Below, piece after piece: positions 42,757 through 51,361 of a stretch of DNA of 64,000 nucleotides. Each line of letters begins with the position of its first letter. Within the stretch, counting starts at the first letter, position 1. The stretch comes from Bacillota bacterium (GTDB lineage Bacteria; Bacillota; Clostridia; Acetivibrionales; DTU013). The translations under genes were made by a program, and so were the position numbers. The notes beneath the pieces are model-generated. The model searched no databases. It had not been told where the DNA came from and saw nothing but the letters and a program-made list of their open reading frames with translations. Location: the NCBI GenBank assembly GCA_023433505.1, contig JAEZCO010000015.1, forward strand, positions 59,126 through 123,125. Direction: 5' to 3'.

Positions 42757-43509
42757 GTGAGCTTCGTTGTTAAACCCAATTTACCGCAGGCACCTATTCA
42801 GCTTGCCCTCGTTGACGGCAGGATATCCTCTGATATGGCGGAGACCTTTTCAAGGCTTGGCATAGCCCTAATCGGAACAAGCCCTTATCCGCATGTGCAA
42901 AAGGCCATTTCCTGGCATCCCGACATTTTTCTCACCCATGTCGGAGGCGATGTCATCGTCCATGCCCCCGGGGTCCATCCGGCGGTGCTGCAGGCCCTTT
43001 ACGGCCACGGATTCAGGCTGGTCAGGGGGGATACGGAGTTAACGGCTGACTACCCGGGAGATATTGCTTATAATGTTGCAGTGGCAGGGGCTTTTTACTT
43101 CCACAACCTCAGGCACACCGATCCGGTACTCCGGCGGGAATTGGGAAAACAGGGCTTCGAGCCGGTTAACGTCGCCCAGGGATATTCCAAATGTTCCGTT
43201 TCCGTCGTTGATGAAAAAAGCATTATTACCGCCGATAAAGGCATTGCAAAAGCCGCTGAAAAAAAAGGCTTCGAGGTCCTGCTGGTGGAAGCCCGTCAAA
43301 ACATAGCCCTTCCCGGAATCGGCTCGGGTTTTATCGGAGGCAGCAGCGGCATGCTGGGAAAAGATGTTTGGGCGGTGACAGGCAAGGCTGAAAAACTTGC
43401 CTCATTTCAAGCGATATCGGCATTTCTCCAAAGGAAGCAAATCAACATTCTATCGTTATCGGAGGAAACGGTTCTGGACACCGGTTCCGTCCTGCCTCTG
43501 AAAACCTGA
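42757..43509 (+). CDS. Conserved clostridial protein (DUF6873/GME-fold-like)
   Basis: 250 residues from the GTG at 42757, preceded by AAGGAG; an ATG at 42724 lies inside the repeat element and is unlikely. Repeated (V/L)DGRIS-, GVHPAVLQALYGHG-, TADKGIAKAAEKKG- and GIGSGFIGGSSGML-type stretches suggest an alpha/beta propeller like the guanidine-modifying fold, and I associate it with DUF6873. No catalytic Cys-His-Asp set can be assigned with confidence. Function unknown. Confidence 0.7.
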   Translation: MSFVVKPNLPQAPIQLALVDGRISSDMAETFSRLGIALIGTSPYPHVQKAISWHPDIFLTHVGGDVIVHAPGVHPAVLQALYGHGFRLVRGDTELTADYPGDIAYNVAVAGAFYFHNLRHTDPVLRRELGKQGFEPVNVAQGYSKCSVSVVDEKSIITADKGIAKAAEKKGFEVLLVEARQNIALPGIGSGFIGGSSGMLGKDVWAVTGKAEKLASFQAISAFLQRKQINILSLSEETVLDTGSVLPLKT

Positions 43510-43773
43510 CGCGCGGTCTGAAGGATTTGTATTTGTGTTATTTTTTGAAGATGAAATTAATTTTGAATCCGGCCGTTACAACATGGAGAATATGCCTGCG
43601 ATAATAGGAACTTACTGCTTTTCATTACATATAATATAAAAGAATAATAATGTGCTAAGTATAATTAAAATGTAATTCCGTAACAGGATGGATATTGTTA
43701 CGAAAAGGTAAAAATGGTAATATTATGGGATTAATTGCATATAACCTTTGCTGCATACAACATTTTGCTTAGA

Positions 43774-43782
43774 CATATACTA
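43774..43782 (+). promoter_or_regulatory. Mother-cell-type -10 upstream of ytxC
   Basis: CATATACTA fits the sigma-E/sigma-K -10 pattern CATAnnnTA, 24 bp before the ytxC start; GCATACAAC lies about 14 bp further upstream. Weak but matched to a sporulation gene. Confidence 0.35.
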
Positions 43783-43805
43783 ACACTTGAAGGGATGTGA
43801 AGTTG

Positions 43806-44720
43806 ATGCAGTTTCTTTGCATTGGGGTTAACGGAAGCGCTGATGCGGTGATGCAGCAGATAACAAATGAACTCCGGCAATTGAAAAACAAAAAAATAAA
43901 CTATTCGATCAATGAGATAAATGCAGAAGGTTCGACTTCCATTATCTGCAGTATTAACGACGGCAAGTTTTACCGGGAGAAGTCCATTGAATCCTATAAG
44001 GTCTTAAAGACCTACATTTCAACCGCCCTTGCCGAGTATATAATAAGGCAGTATGAAGAGAAGCTGTTAAATAGAATTATTAACAGTAACTACTGTTATT
44101 TTAATTCCAACGAGAAGAAGGAAATTTTGAACAGATCGCTGACCATCATAAGAAATGAAGATAAGAACTTTTTCAACAACCTGTTCCAGATAAGGCGCAA
44201 GAATGTAATCATAAGGCGTCTGATGGATTATTTCGAAAACTCCAACAATATAATATTGGACGGTTTTGTGAATTTCCGGCTCAAGGAATATATGCGAGAT
44301 CTGGAAGATGTTGTGGATAAAGGCGTAGACGACTTTTTGATGGACAGGGAATACCGCGAGTTCATTCGGCTTTTGAGATATTTTGTAGACATTCAGGAAC
44401 CAAAACTGAATACCGTCCATGTCATCGTTGGCTTTGACAACAAGTATACCCTGCTGGACGACGCAAAGCGGGAAATAACCAATGAATGCATACAGGAATA
44501 TGTCAATGAAATCGCTGAAGGAGAAATAAATTATGACGATCTTCTGGTAAGCTCATTGATAACCTTTGCGCCAAGAAAAATTATCATCCACTGCACAGGA
44601 CAATTCCGCAACAAGGAGCTGATGGAAACCATAAAGAATGTTTTTCTCGGCAGAGTGCTGATTTGCCAGGGATGTGAAATATGTATGGTAAACATGGTGA
44701 AAAGTGAGAATAAAAAGTAG
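43806..44720 (+). CDS. ytxC: Putative sporulation protein YtxC
   Basis: 304 residues. Typical segments are QFLCIGVNGSADAVMQQITN, the charged helical middle and DGFVNFRLKEYMRDLEDVVD, followed by a C-terminal region with CTGQFRNKELMETIKNVF and a CQGCEIC cluster. YtxC is a sporulation-associated protein with no known biochemistry. ATG 43806 chosen because AAGGGA is 10 nt upstream; the GTG at 43797 is too close. Closed by a long hairpin. Confidence 0.88.
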   Translation: MQFLCIGVNGSADAVMQQITNELRQLKNKKINYSINEINAEGSTSIICSINDGKFYREKSIESYKVLKTYISTALAEYIIRQYEEKLLNRIINSNYCYFNSNEKKEILNRSLTIIRNEDKNFFNNLFQIRRKNVIIRRLMDYFENSNNIILDGFVNFRLKEYMRDLEDVVDKGVDDFLMDREYREFIRLLRYFVDIQEPKLNTVHVIVGFDNKYTLLDDAKREITNECIQEYVNEIAEGEINYDDLLVSSLITFAPRKIIIHCTGQFRNKELMETIKNVFLGRVLICQGCEICMVNMVKSENKK

Positions 44721-44726
44721 ATTACG

Positions 44727-44798
44727 GTGTCAGTCACCTGACGTATTTACTGATTTGAAAAAAAAGTAAATACGTCAATTGATTGACACCCTTTTATT
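44727..44798. terminator. Long hairpin terminator after ytxC
   Basis: GGTGTCAGTCACCTGACGTA... and its partner ...TACGTCAATTGATTGACACC form an imperfect 26-bp stem, followed by CTTTTATT. Confidence 0.7.
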
Positions 44799-44850
44799 AC
44801 AAATTTTTGTTTTTCATACTAATTTCCTACAAAAATTTTTACCATATATA

Positions 44851-44878
44851 TTGACAAGATTTTCATAGATGATACAAT
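44851..44878 (+). promoter_or_regulatory. Orphan sigma-A promoter
   Basis: TTGACA (44851-44856), 16-bp spacer, TACAAT (44873-44878). GATACAATAT is repeated directly 18 bp later. No gene begins within 400 bp. Confidence 0.7.
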
Positions 44879-44884
44879 ATATCG

Positions 44885-45086
44885 TGTGATACAATATCAT
44901 GTATATTTTTTAAAAATCGGTACATAATATTGGATAGTTGTGACACAATTACCGCAACAGATTTTGACAGCTTTAGTACAAAAGATAAAGCGGTTTAAGT
45001 AACGAAAGATGAAATTGATAATCAACACAAAAGATGAAAAATCCGGGGAAAGAAAAGAGAGTCTTGAGACTCTCTTTTTCCCATTT
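44885..45086 (+). ncRNA. Candidate short RNA between promoter and terminator
   Basis: Between the orphan promoter and an intrinsic terminator (AAAGAGAGTCT / AGACTCTCTTT then T-run, 45054-45079) lies a unit of about 190 nt without an open frame having a ribosome site. It may be a small RNA. A second GC stem (GGGGGCT... AGCCCC, 45089-45112) follows. No Rfam-type class recognised. Confidence 0.45.
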
Positions 45087-45165
45087 ATGGGGGCTTTTTT
45101 CTTTCGAGAGCCCCAAATCCCACCTGTAAATGAAAGTAAGGTTATGCTATAATGGGTATACTTAA

Positions 45166-45253
45166 GAGTACTGAAAATAATATTTCCCGTTTTTTGAAGT
45201 GACGCTGCGGCGGCATTTTTAGAAACCTGGGGAAGTTATATTTTCGCCGGTAC
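45166..45253. repeat. MITE-like repeat, family A copy 3
   Basis: Inverted relative to copy 1: GAGTACTGAAAATAATATTT then CCCGTT at the left and GGGGAAGTTATATTTTCGCC then GGTACT at the right. The core is GC-rich and differs from copies 1 and 2. It lies 34 bp before the next gene's start. Confidence 0.6.
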
Positions 45254-45286
45254 TTAAAGAGCATGCTTTTTATGGAGGTTGCGGTT

Positions 45287-46126
45287 TTGAGAGTTGTGGG
45301 ATTTGTGGGACCCAGCGGGACGGGAAAGAGCCACAGGGCATCCTGGGTAGCAAGAGAAAGAGAAATAGAATTTATCATAGATGACGGACTGCTGATCAAA
45401 GTGAACCAGGTGGTAGCGGGGATATCAGCCAAAAGGGAGAGTACCAGGATTGCATCGGTGAAAAGGGCATTGTTCCTGGATGACAAGCATGCCGGGGATG
45501 TGAAGGATGCCATTGCCCTTCATCAGCCTGAAGCCATTATGATCATCGGCACCTCCGACGAAATGGTGCAAAAAATAGCAGCGCGCCTTGGACTGCCTGA
45601 AATAAGCCAGAAAATTTACATCACCGACGTAGCCAATGATTTTGAGATAAAGCAGGCCATGTCTACAAGAAAAGAACAGGGAAAGCATGTCATCCCTGTG
45701 CCTACCTTTGAAATAAAGCAAGACTTCTCCGGATATTTTCTGGACCCGCTTCAGATATTCAAGCGCAAAGGCAAAGGAAATTATCAGCTTATAGGAGAGA
45801 AGTCTGTTGTAAGGCCTACCTTCAGCTACCTGGGAAACTACACGATATCCGATTATACCGTATATCAAATCGTGGAGTACATTGTGAGCAATGTTCCCGG
45901 AGTGAACAAAATCTCCAGGTTCAGAGCGGAAAACCGGCCGGACGGAATATTTATGGAAATGGACCTTGTGCTTGTGTATGGCTGTGCTATCCGGCCGCTG
46001 ATACGGGGGATCCAGCAGAAAGTCAAGGATGAAGTGGAAAGGCTTACCGCACTGAATATCGGGGCTTTGAACATTACGGTAAAGAGTCTGGTTGTCGAGC
46101 CCAGGAAAGCGGAAGTCGCGGACTGA
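45287..46126 (+). CDS. P-loop NTPase fused to an Asp23/Gls24-like domain
   Basis: 279 residues. The TTG at 45287 is chosen: GGAGG at 45274 is 8 nt upstream. A P-loop GPSGTGKSH at residues 8-16 opens an NTPase half of about 165 residues (FIIDDGLLIKVNQVVAGISA, IMIIGTSDEMVQKIA). Residues about 185-275 (YTISDYTVYQIVEYIVSNVP, NKISRFRAENRPDGIFMEMD) fit the Asp23/Gls24 alkaline-shock fold, normally a separate small protein at the membrane. The Walker B is not certain. A role in envelope stress is possible. No partner gene adjacent. A small acidic-basic ORF follows. Confidence 0.8.
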   Translation: MRVVGFVGPSGTGKSHRASWVAREREIEFIIDDGLLIKVNQVVAGISAKRESTRIASVKRALFLDDKHAGDVKDAIALHQPEAIMIIGTSDEMVQKIAARLGLPEISQKIYITDVANDFEIKQAMSTRKEQGKHVIPVPTFEIKQDFSGYFLDPLQIFKRKGKGNYQLIGEKSVVRPTFSYLGNYTISDYTVYQIVEYIVSNVPGVNKISRFRAENRPDGIFMEMDLVLVYGCAIRPLIRGIQQKVKDEVERLTALNIGALNITVKSLVVEPRKAEVAD

Positions 46127-46221
46127 ATATACATAATAAGTATAGCAATAATGTAACTTTTTCCCGCTGTTTTAATATATTGATATCATGGAGACAATTA
46201 TTATTCAGTGAGGATGTGTAA

Positions 46222-46485
46222 ATGATGGAAATGGACAGAATAAAATGGGACGAAGGCATGATGACAAGATGTTTGTCAAGATTGACCGACGCATATCCCC
46301 AGCCGGCAAAGACCAAGAGGCCGATTCCTGAGAAGACGGAGGAGGAGACAGCGGAGAAGACGGTGGAGAAGGAATTCATTCTGGAGTTTGATATACCTGC
46401 CGCAGACCCTGTTGCATATACCAAGCCGGCACAGAAAACCGGCAAATGGGATGATTTCAAAAAGGCAATCGACTTGGCTCTTTAA
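46222..46485 (+). CDS. Small hypothetical protein, 87 aa
   Basis: MMEMDRIKWDEGMMTRCLSR leads into a Lys/Glu/Thr-rich low-complexity stretch (EKTEEETAEKTVEKEF) and ends GKWDDFKKAIDLAL. No membrane segment or known motif. GAGGATG lies upstream of the ATG pair. Coding is supported only by the ribosome site and by its position in the same direction as the previous gene. Confidence 0.5.
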   Translation: MMEMDRIKWDEGMMTRCLSRLTDAYPQPAKTKRPIPEKTEEETAEKTVEKEFILEFDIPAADPVAYTKPAQKTGKWDDFKKAIDLAL

Positions 46486-46514
46486 AACCAATGTCAACAG
46501 GCCATAGTACTTAG

Positions 46515-46650
46515 GAGTACTGAAAATATTACTTCCGGTTTTCTGCAAATGCAAGTACATAGGCGAGCAGCAAATACAAAGCATTTGTGACCAGCCCTGC
46601 TGCATGGACTGTTTTTGCAGAGACTGACAGCGAAGTTATATTTCCACCAG
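46515..46650. repeat. Hybrid repeat: family A arms enclosing a family B block
   Basis: Left arm GAGTACTGAAAATATTACTT then CCGG (46515-46538) and right arm GCGAAGTTATATTTCCACCA then GT are family A ends. Inside lies GCGAGCAGCAAATACAAAGC then ATTTGTGACCAGCC (46563-46596), the 3' block of family B. Confidence 0.55.
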
Positions 46651-46727
46651 TCTTCCATACCGGTGAAATACCCGGAAATCCAGCTCCAATGGCTTCAGCC
46701 GGCAATGCCGAAGAAAATGCCGCAAAC

Positions 46728-46766
46728 AAAAAAGTTTGAACCGCTGCTAAAGGTTCAAACTTTTTT
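46728..46766. terminator. Bidirectional terminator at the end of the coat operon
   Basis: AAAAAAGTTTGAACC / GGTTCAAACTTTTTT perfect 15-bp stem, 9-nt loop. It lies 32 bp after the ugd stop on the minus strand. Confidence 0.85.
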
Positions 46767-46797
46767 ATATTTTCAATGAATACTGATCGCGAAAGAT

Positions 46798-48114
46798 TTA
46801 TTTCCGCCCTACTCCTTCATAGCGAAAGCCGTATGCCTTTACCTCCTCGGGGGAATACACATTCCTCAGGTCCAGGAATACGGGGGTGTTCACAAGCTGA
46901 CGCAGGGTTTTAAAATCAAGGCGGGAGAACTCCTCCCATTCCGTTGCCAGCACTATGCAATCGCTGCCTTCGCATGCGGCATATGGGTCGTCGCAATAGG
47001 TTACTGGCAAATCCGGAAATTGCCTTTTCATTGTCTCCATGGCCTTGGGGTCATAAATTTTTACCTTTGCGCCTTTAGCCGCCAGTTCTTTAAGGATGGA
47101 TACCGACGGAGATTCTCTGGTGTCGTCGGTATCCGGTTTGAAGGAAACGCCCAGAACCGTGATTATTCCGCCTCTGGCCGGGTCTGCAACTGCTGAAATT
47201 TTTTGCACCATTCTTTTTTTCTGGCGCCGGTTCGTTTCTATAACGCTGTCAATAAGCTCTGCATTGTAGCCAAGGCTTTTTCCCAGGCCGGATAGCGCCC
47301 GCAGATCCTTGGGGAAACAGCTTCCGCCAAAGCCCGGACCTGCAGCCAGGAACTGGCAACCGATACGCTTATCCAGCCCCATACCGATGGCTACTGCCAC
47401 GGCATCCGCGCCGCACAGCTCGCAGATATTAGCTATTTCATTGATGTAGCTGATTTTCGTAGCCAGAAAGGCATTGGATGCGTATTTGATCATCTCAGCG
47501 GTTTCAAGGTCGGTAAGGAGCAGGGGAATGCCGCTCCGGCGCTGTTTTTTATATATTTCCGTCATAAAGGCGGCAGCTCTTTCGTTTTCGGCGCCAATGA
47601 CGACCCTTTCAGGATTGAGAAAATCATTGACCGCAGAGCCTTCCCGGAGAAACTCGGGGTTGGAGACGATGTCGAATTCGAGGTCTTTGCCCTGTTCCTT
47701 CAAGGCGGCTTCCATCATGTCCCGGGCTTTCCTTCCGGTGCCGACGGGTACGGTGCTCTTATGGACGATCAGCTTATAGGAGGTCATATGGTCGGCAATT
47801 CCCTGAAGAACCATAAACACGTTCCCGAGATCACAAGAGTTGTCCTCCAGCGTCGGGGTATTCACTGTTATGAACAACACCGGCGAATGCCGGACAGCAT
47901 GGGACATTTCACCTGTGAAGCTGAGACTTCCGGTATTGATAAGCCTGTTGACAAGCTCGGAAAGCCCAGGCTCATAAATTGAAAGAAATCCTTTTTGAAG
48001 CTCGCTGATTTTTTCACCGTCCAGGTCACAACATAGGACTTTGTTACCCTGGGATGCAAGACATGCGCCGGTTACCAGTCCGACATAACCCGTACCTATG
48101 ATCGATATATTCAT
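46798..48114 (-). CDS. ugd: UDP-glucose/GDP-mannose 6-dehydrogenase
   Basis: 438 residues. Oxidises UDP-glucose to UDP-glucuronate with two NAD+. Rossmann motif IIGTGYVGLVTGACLASQG at the N-terminus, KSTVPVGTG, and the catalytic Cys in GPGFGGSCFPKDLRAL, then the C-terminal VLGVSFKPDTDDTRESPS. GDP-mannose as substrate cannot be excluded by eye. It is the last gene of the minus-strand coat operon and overlaps the glycosyltransferase by 4 bp (ATGA), like the tuaD-type ytcA gene next to the Bacillus cotS region. Confidence 0.92.
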   Translation of the reverse strand: MNISIIGTGYVGLVTGACLASQGNKVLCCDLDGEKISELQKGFLSIYEPGLSELVNRLINTGSLSFTGEMSHAVRHSPVLFITVNTPTLEDNSCDLGNVFMVLQGIADHMTSYKLIVHKSTVPVGTGRKARDMMEAALKEQGKDLEFDIVSNPEFLREGSAVNDFLNPERVVIGAENERAAAFMTEIYKKQRRSGIPLLLTDLETAEMIKYASNAFLATKISYINEIANICELCGADAVAVAIGMGLDKRIGCQFLAAGPGFGGSCFPKDLRALSGLGKSLGYNAELIDSVIETNRRQKKRMVQKISAVADPARGGIITVLGVSFKPDTDDTRESPSVSILKELAAKGAKVKIYDPKAMETMKRQFPDLPVTYCDDPYAACEGSDCIVLATEWEEFSRLDFKTLRQLVNTPVFLDLRNVYSPEEVKAYGFRYEGVGRK

Positions 48115-49241
48115 AATCCCTCTTTGATTACCTCCCCGGCCACTCTCTTCCAGCTGAATTTCTCCTCTGCCAGCTGCCTGCCCCTTTTAGCCATGGCTTC
48201 GGCCTTTTCCGGATTATTAATCAGATAGGCTATTCTGCTGGCCATGACCTCCGGATTCTTATAATCATCGATTACAATTCCATTGCCAAGGCCACTGACA
48301 ACTTCAGCGTTTCCGCCTCTGTTGGTAGTTATAATGGGCAGGCCGGATGCCATTGCCTCATAATGTACCCGGGCCAGCGGCTCATTCCACTGGGAGGCGC
48401 AGACAAATATGTCACCCAGATTAAAATATTGGGGTATTTGCGAAGGCGGCAGGAAGCCTGTGAAGGCGATGGGGCCCGAAAGGCTCTGGGATAAGGATTG
48501 CAGCGATTTCACATAATCGTCGGCTTCGTTTTTGCCGTACCATTTGCTGCCCACAACTACCAGGCCGGTATCGGGGTATTTTTCCATGACCTGCTTCATG
48601 GCATTTAACAGCACGTGGACGCCTTTTTTGATGCTCAATCTTCCAACATAGAGGATAGCTCTCTTGCAGTCCAGATTTAGCTGCTTTTTCAGGCGGAGCC
48701 TGTTCTGCATCCCTTCGGGGGACCAATTGGGCGTATGCTTCTGAAGGTCTACGCCGGAATACACGACGCGCAATTTTTTTTCCGCTTCCGGGATTCTGGA
48801 TTTCACGCCGTCTGCAATGAATTTGCTTACGGTATTGATAAATTCCACTTTTCTCACACACTTAAGAGCATCTTCGTATGGAATTTTCTCCGGGAGGAAC
48901 ATTTCATTGTGGAGGCTCAGACTGAAGCTTGCGCCCGGAAATGCTGAAGACAGCGGCAGAATGGACTTGGGCCTGTTAAAAATGTGTATCAGGTCATAGG
49001 TATTATTCAAAGTAGATTTTAAGCTTTCAATATACATGGCCTCCGTTTTGCCGGGGACTCTTATGAATTTCACATTCTCTTTGACCTCTCTGTCGGGCAG
49101 TCCCGGGTAGCTTATGCTGTAGACAGTGATATCATGGTCTTTTGACAGATACGGCAATATGCCGTCAATATATAGTTGAACCGCGCCGCCGGCTACCGGC
49201 GGCACAGGCAGTTTTTCCGTACAAACAAGCGCCAGTTTCAA
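48111..49241 (-). CDS. Glycosyltransferase family 4 (CotSA-like)
   Basis: 376 residues of the GT-B fold. The N-terminal acceptor domain starts LALVCTEKLPVPPVAGGAVQ; the C-terminal donor domain has ILYVGRLSIKKGVHVLLNAM, VVVGSKWYG and the EPLARVHYEAMASGLPIITT motif with its conserved Glu. Placement between cotS genes and ugd matches Bacillus CotSA, an inner/outer coat glycosyltransferase. Likely transfers a sugar to spore-coat glycan or protein. Six bp after the preceding cotS gene. Confidence 0.88.
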   Translation of the reverse strand: MKLALVCTEKLPVPPVAGGAVQLYIDGILPYLSKDHDITVYSISYPGLPDREVKENVKFIRVPGKTEAMYIESLKSTLNNTYDLIHIFNRPKSILPLSSAFPGASFSLSLHNEMFLPEKIPYEDALKCVRKVEFINTVSKFIADGVKSRIPEAEKKLRVVYSGVDLQKHTPNWSPEGMQNRLRLKKQLNLDCKRAILYVGRLSIKKGVHVLLNAMKQVMEKYPDTGLVVVGSKWYGKNEADDYVKSLQSLSQSLSGPIAFTGFLPPSQIPQYFNLGDIFVCASQWNEPLARVHYEAMASGLPIITTNRGGNAEVVSGLGNGIVIDDYKNPEVMASRIAYLINNPEKAEAMAKRGRQLAEEKFSWKRVAGEVIKEGL

Positions 49242-49247
49242 AGATGT

Positions 49248-50270
49248 TCACTCCTTTATTAAGAGAGTTTTTAGTAACGATACCTTGGACAGTTCCAGCT
49301 TTGCAATTCTTTCTATTTCGGAGGCCTTTACCGGTTTGTTCGCCTGGAACTGATTTTTTACCAGACCGTAATACCAATGCGGGAACAGCAGGTCGATATA
49401 TAGAAGCTTTCTCTCTTTTCCGCTCATGGGATTGCTTTCTTCATACCAGCCCGTAATTTCATGAATGGACTCTGTTTTCCACTGATTCCGGTTTTCCGCC
49501 GCTTTGCCTATGAGCTTCCTCAAATCTCTTGCGGGAAGGTCAAATGTAACGCCGTCCAGATCCAGAATATATACGCCTTTTGCGGTCATTAAGGCATTTC
49601 CCTTGCCGTAGTCCTGATGGCAGAGCACAATGGATTTTGAACCGGCAGTGGCCAGTTCTTCATAAGCAGATTTTCTTATTTCCTCCAGAGCGGTTTTTCC
49701 TATATCAATGATTGCAGCCGTTTGTTTGATATACGCAGAATAATTCTGTTGTGCTGCATTGGCTCTTGCAGTTTCCGTCCACAAGCCCAGCTTGTTCAGC
49801 ATGGACTCATATTGTTCGGGCCACTTGCCCAGCTTAGTGGAAACCCTGGATTCATCCGCGGGTTGATAGCCTTTTGAAAAGCAATGGAAACGGGCAAGAC
49901 CCACCAAGGCATTTCTCAGGTCCTCGGGATTGCTGAAATTAAGATCATGGCCGTCGATCCATTCATACAGGACAAAAAGCTGATCGTTCAGTGATGTAAT
50001 GGCTTCGCCTTTTTTGTTGGTGATGATTCCGGGTACGTTTCCTCCCGAATTTTTGATATATACCTGTGCGTTCACTGAAAATAAGGCTTTATCATAAGAC
50101 TGCTTCAACCTTTTCAGGCAAAGCAGGCCCTTATCCGACTGGATTTTCCAGACGGTTTTGATTGACCCGCCCTGGATAAGCGTGATGTTTTTCCAGGAAA
50201 CGGCATATTGCTGCAGGACGGACATTGCAGTCTTTTGTTCGGATAGATTGGTAGTGCTGTCGGTACTCAA
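49248..50270 (-). CDS. cotS: CotS-family spore coat protein (kinase-like fold), second copy
   Basis: 340 residues. CotS proteins share the aminoglycoside phosphotransferase/choline kinase fold: here the Brenner-like loop CHQDYGKGNALM and the metal loop ILDLDGVTFDLPARDLRKLI are intact, as is the WKIQSDKGLLCLKRL beta strand Lys. It could therefore phosphorylate a small molecule or sugar. It belongs to a four-gene minus-strand operon and is a paralogue of the gene just upstream. ATG start with ATAAGAG... only a modest ribosome site. Confidence 0.88.
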   Translation of the reverse strand: MSTDSTTNLSEQKTAMSVLQQYAVSWKNITLIQGGSIKTVWKIQSDKGLLCLKRLKQSYDKALFSVNAQVYIKNSGGNVPGIITNKKGEAITSLNDQLFVLYEWIDGHDLNFSNPEDLRNALVGLARFHCFSKGYQPADESRVSTKLGKWPEQYESMLNKLGLWTETARANAAQQNYSAYIKQTAAIIDIGKTALEEIRKSAYEELATAGSKSIVLCHQDYGKGNALMTAKGVYILDLDGVTFDLPARDLRKLIGKAAENRNQWKTESIHEITGWYEESNPMSGKERKLLYIDLLFPHWYYGLVKNQFQANKPVKASEIERIAKLELSKVSLLKTLLIKE

Positions 50271-50294
50271 GACTCTTATCCTTTCAAAATAAAT

Positions 50295-51356
50295 TTAAAC
50301 CGGGACGATGGAATTGAAATCATCGAGAAGAGGCTGTGCGGCTTTTTCAAACGCTGCCATCTCCACGATCCTTTGCAGGTATTTGTCATCGGACCAATCC
50401 TTGTCACGGCGGTAATAATATTTGTTCACTGCTCCGATGAAAAGGTGGGGAAAAAGGAGGTCCAGCTTTACGACCTGCCATTCCTGGGGAGTAAGGGGAT
50501 TGACCTTCTGATACTGCGCCAGCATGGTGCGGGTCAGATTTTTGTCCCATTTGCCGGATTTTTTCATGACTTTGTTCAGCAGTTTACGGATATCTCTTGC
50601 CGGAATGTCGACGGTGATTGAATCCGTATCCAGCACACAGAGGCTGTTTGAGCCGGTGATCAGAAGATTCCCAGCGGCAAAATCCTGGTGGCATAGACTG
50701 CCTGACTTGCCGGCCTTCTTTACCCAGTCTGCATAGGGCTGTCCTCTCAGACCGTTGATGGCTGTTTGGGCCCTTTCATAGAAGTGGGGGAATTCCCGGA
50801 CAATAAACGCTCCTGTTTTATTGATGCTTGCATTTTGCAGCTCTTTCTTGTAAAAGCTGTTGATATCTTCGATTTGCTCGGAGTAATCCTCCACCCACAG
50901 GCCAAGATGATATTTGGGTTTTGTGTCCTGAGCCGGGAAAAAGCCTGTAGAAGACTTGTGGAACTGGGCAAGTCCCCGGACAACAAGGTTCAACTCATCC
51001 GAAGAGGAATATGAGGGGTTACGGCCGTTTACCGCTTCCGTCAGTACGTAGCAGACGCCCTGGTAATTTACATAGTCCCTGCCGTCCCGGGTCTTGAGTA
51101 CTGCGGGCAAATTTACACCGTTGGAGGATAAATATCTTACGGCGTCAAGGATGAATTTGAATGTATCCTCGGAGTTTGAAATTTTTTTGAGGATATACAT
51201 GCCTTCCTGGGTTTTAACCCACCAGACGCCCTTTTTGTCTTTGTAGGATTCATTTTTTATTTCTAACACCTTGACCGGATAGTTCGTTAAGATAATATCC
51301 AGCGGTTCACTGCTTGCGGATGACAAAGCCTGCACTCCCTTCCATTCTCTGATCAC
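50295..51356 (-). CDS. cotS: CotS-family spore coat protein (kinase-like fold), first copy
   Basis: 353 residues, first gene of the operon. WWVKTQEGMYILKKI (Lys), LCHQDFAAGNLLITG (catalytic Asp and Asn) and LDTDSITVDIPARDIRKLLN (metal Asp) show the same kinase-like core as its downstream paralogue, with clearly diverged surface sequence, so the duplication is old. In Bacillus, CotS localises to the inner coat. The operon order cotS-cotS-GT-ugd suggests synthesis of a coat polysaccharide. A hairpin array lies directly upstream. Confidence 0.88.
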   Translation of the reverse strand: MIREWKGVQALSSASSEPLDIILTNYPVKVLEIKNESYKDKKGVWWVKTQEGMYILKKISNSEDTFKFILDAVRYLSSNGVNLPAVLKTRDGRDYVNYQGVCYVLTEAVNGRNPSYSSSDELNLVVRGLAQFHKSSTGFFPAQDTKPKYHLGLWVEDYSEQIEDINSFYKKELQNASINKTGAFIVREFPHFYERAQTAINGLRGQPYADWVKKAGKSGSLCHQDFAAGNLLITGSNSLCVLDTDSITVDIPARDIRKLLNKVMKKSGKWDKNLTRTMLAQYQKVNPLTPQEWQVVKLDLLFPHLFIGAVNKYYYRRDKDWSDDKYLQRIVEMAAFEKAAQPLLDDFNSIVPV

Positions 51357-51361
51357 TGAAA

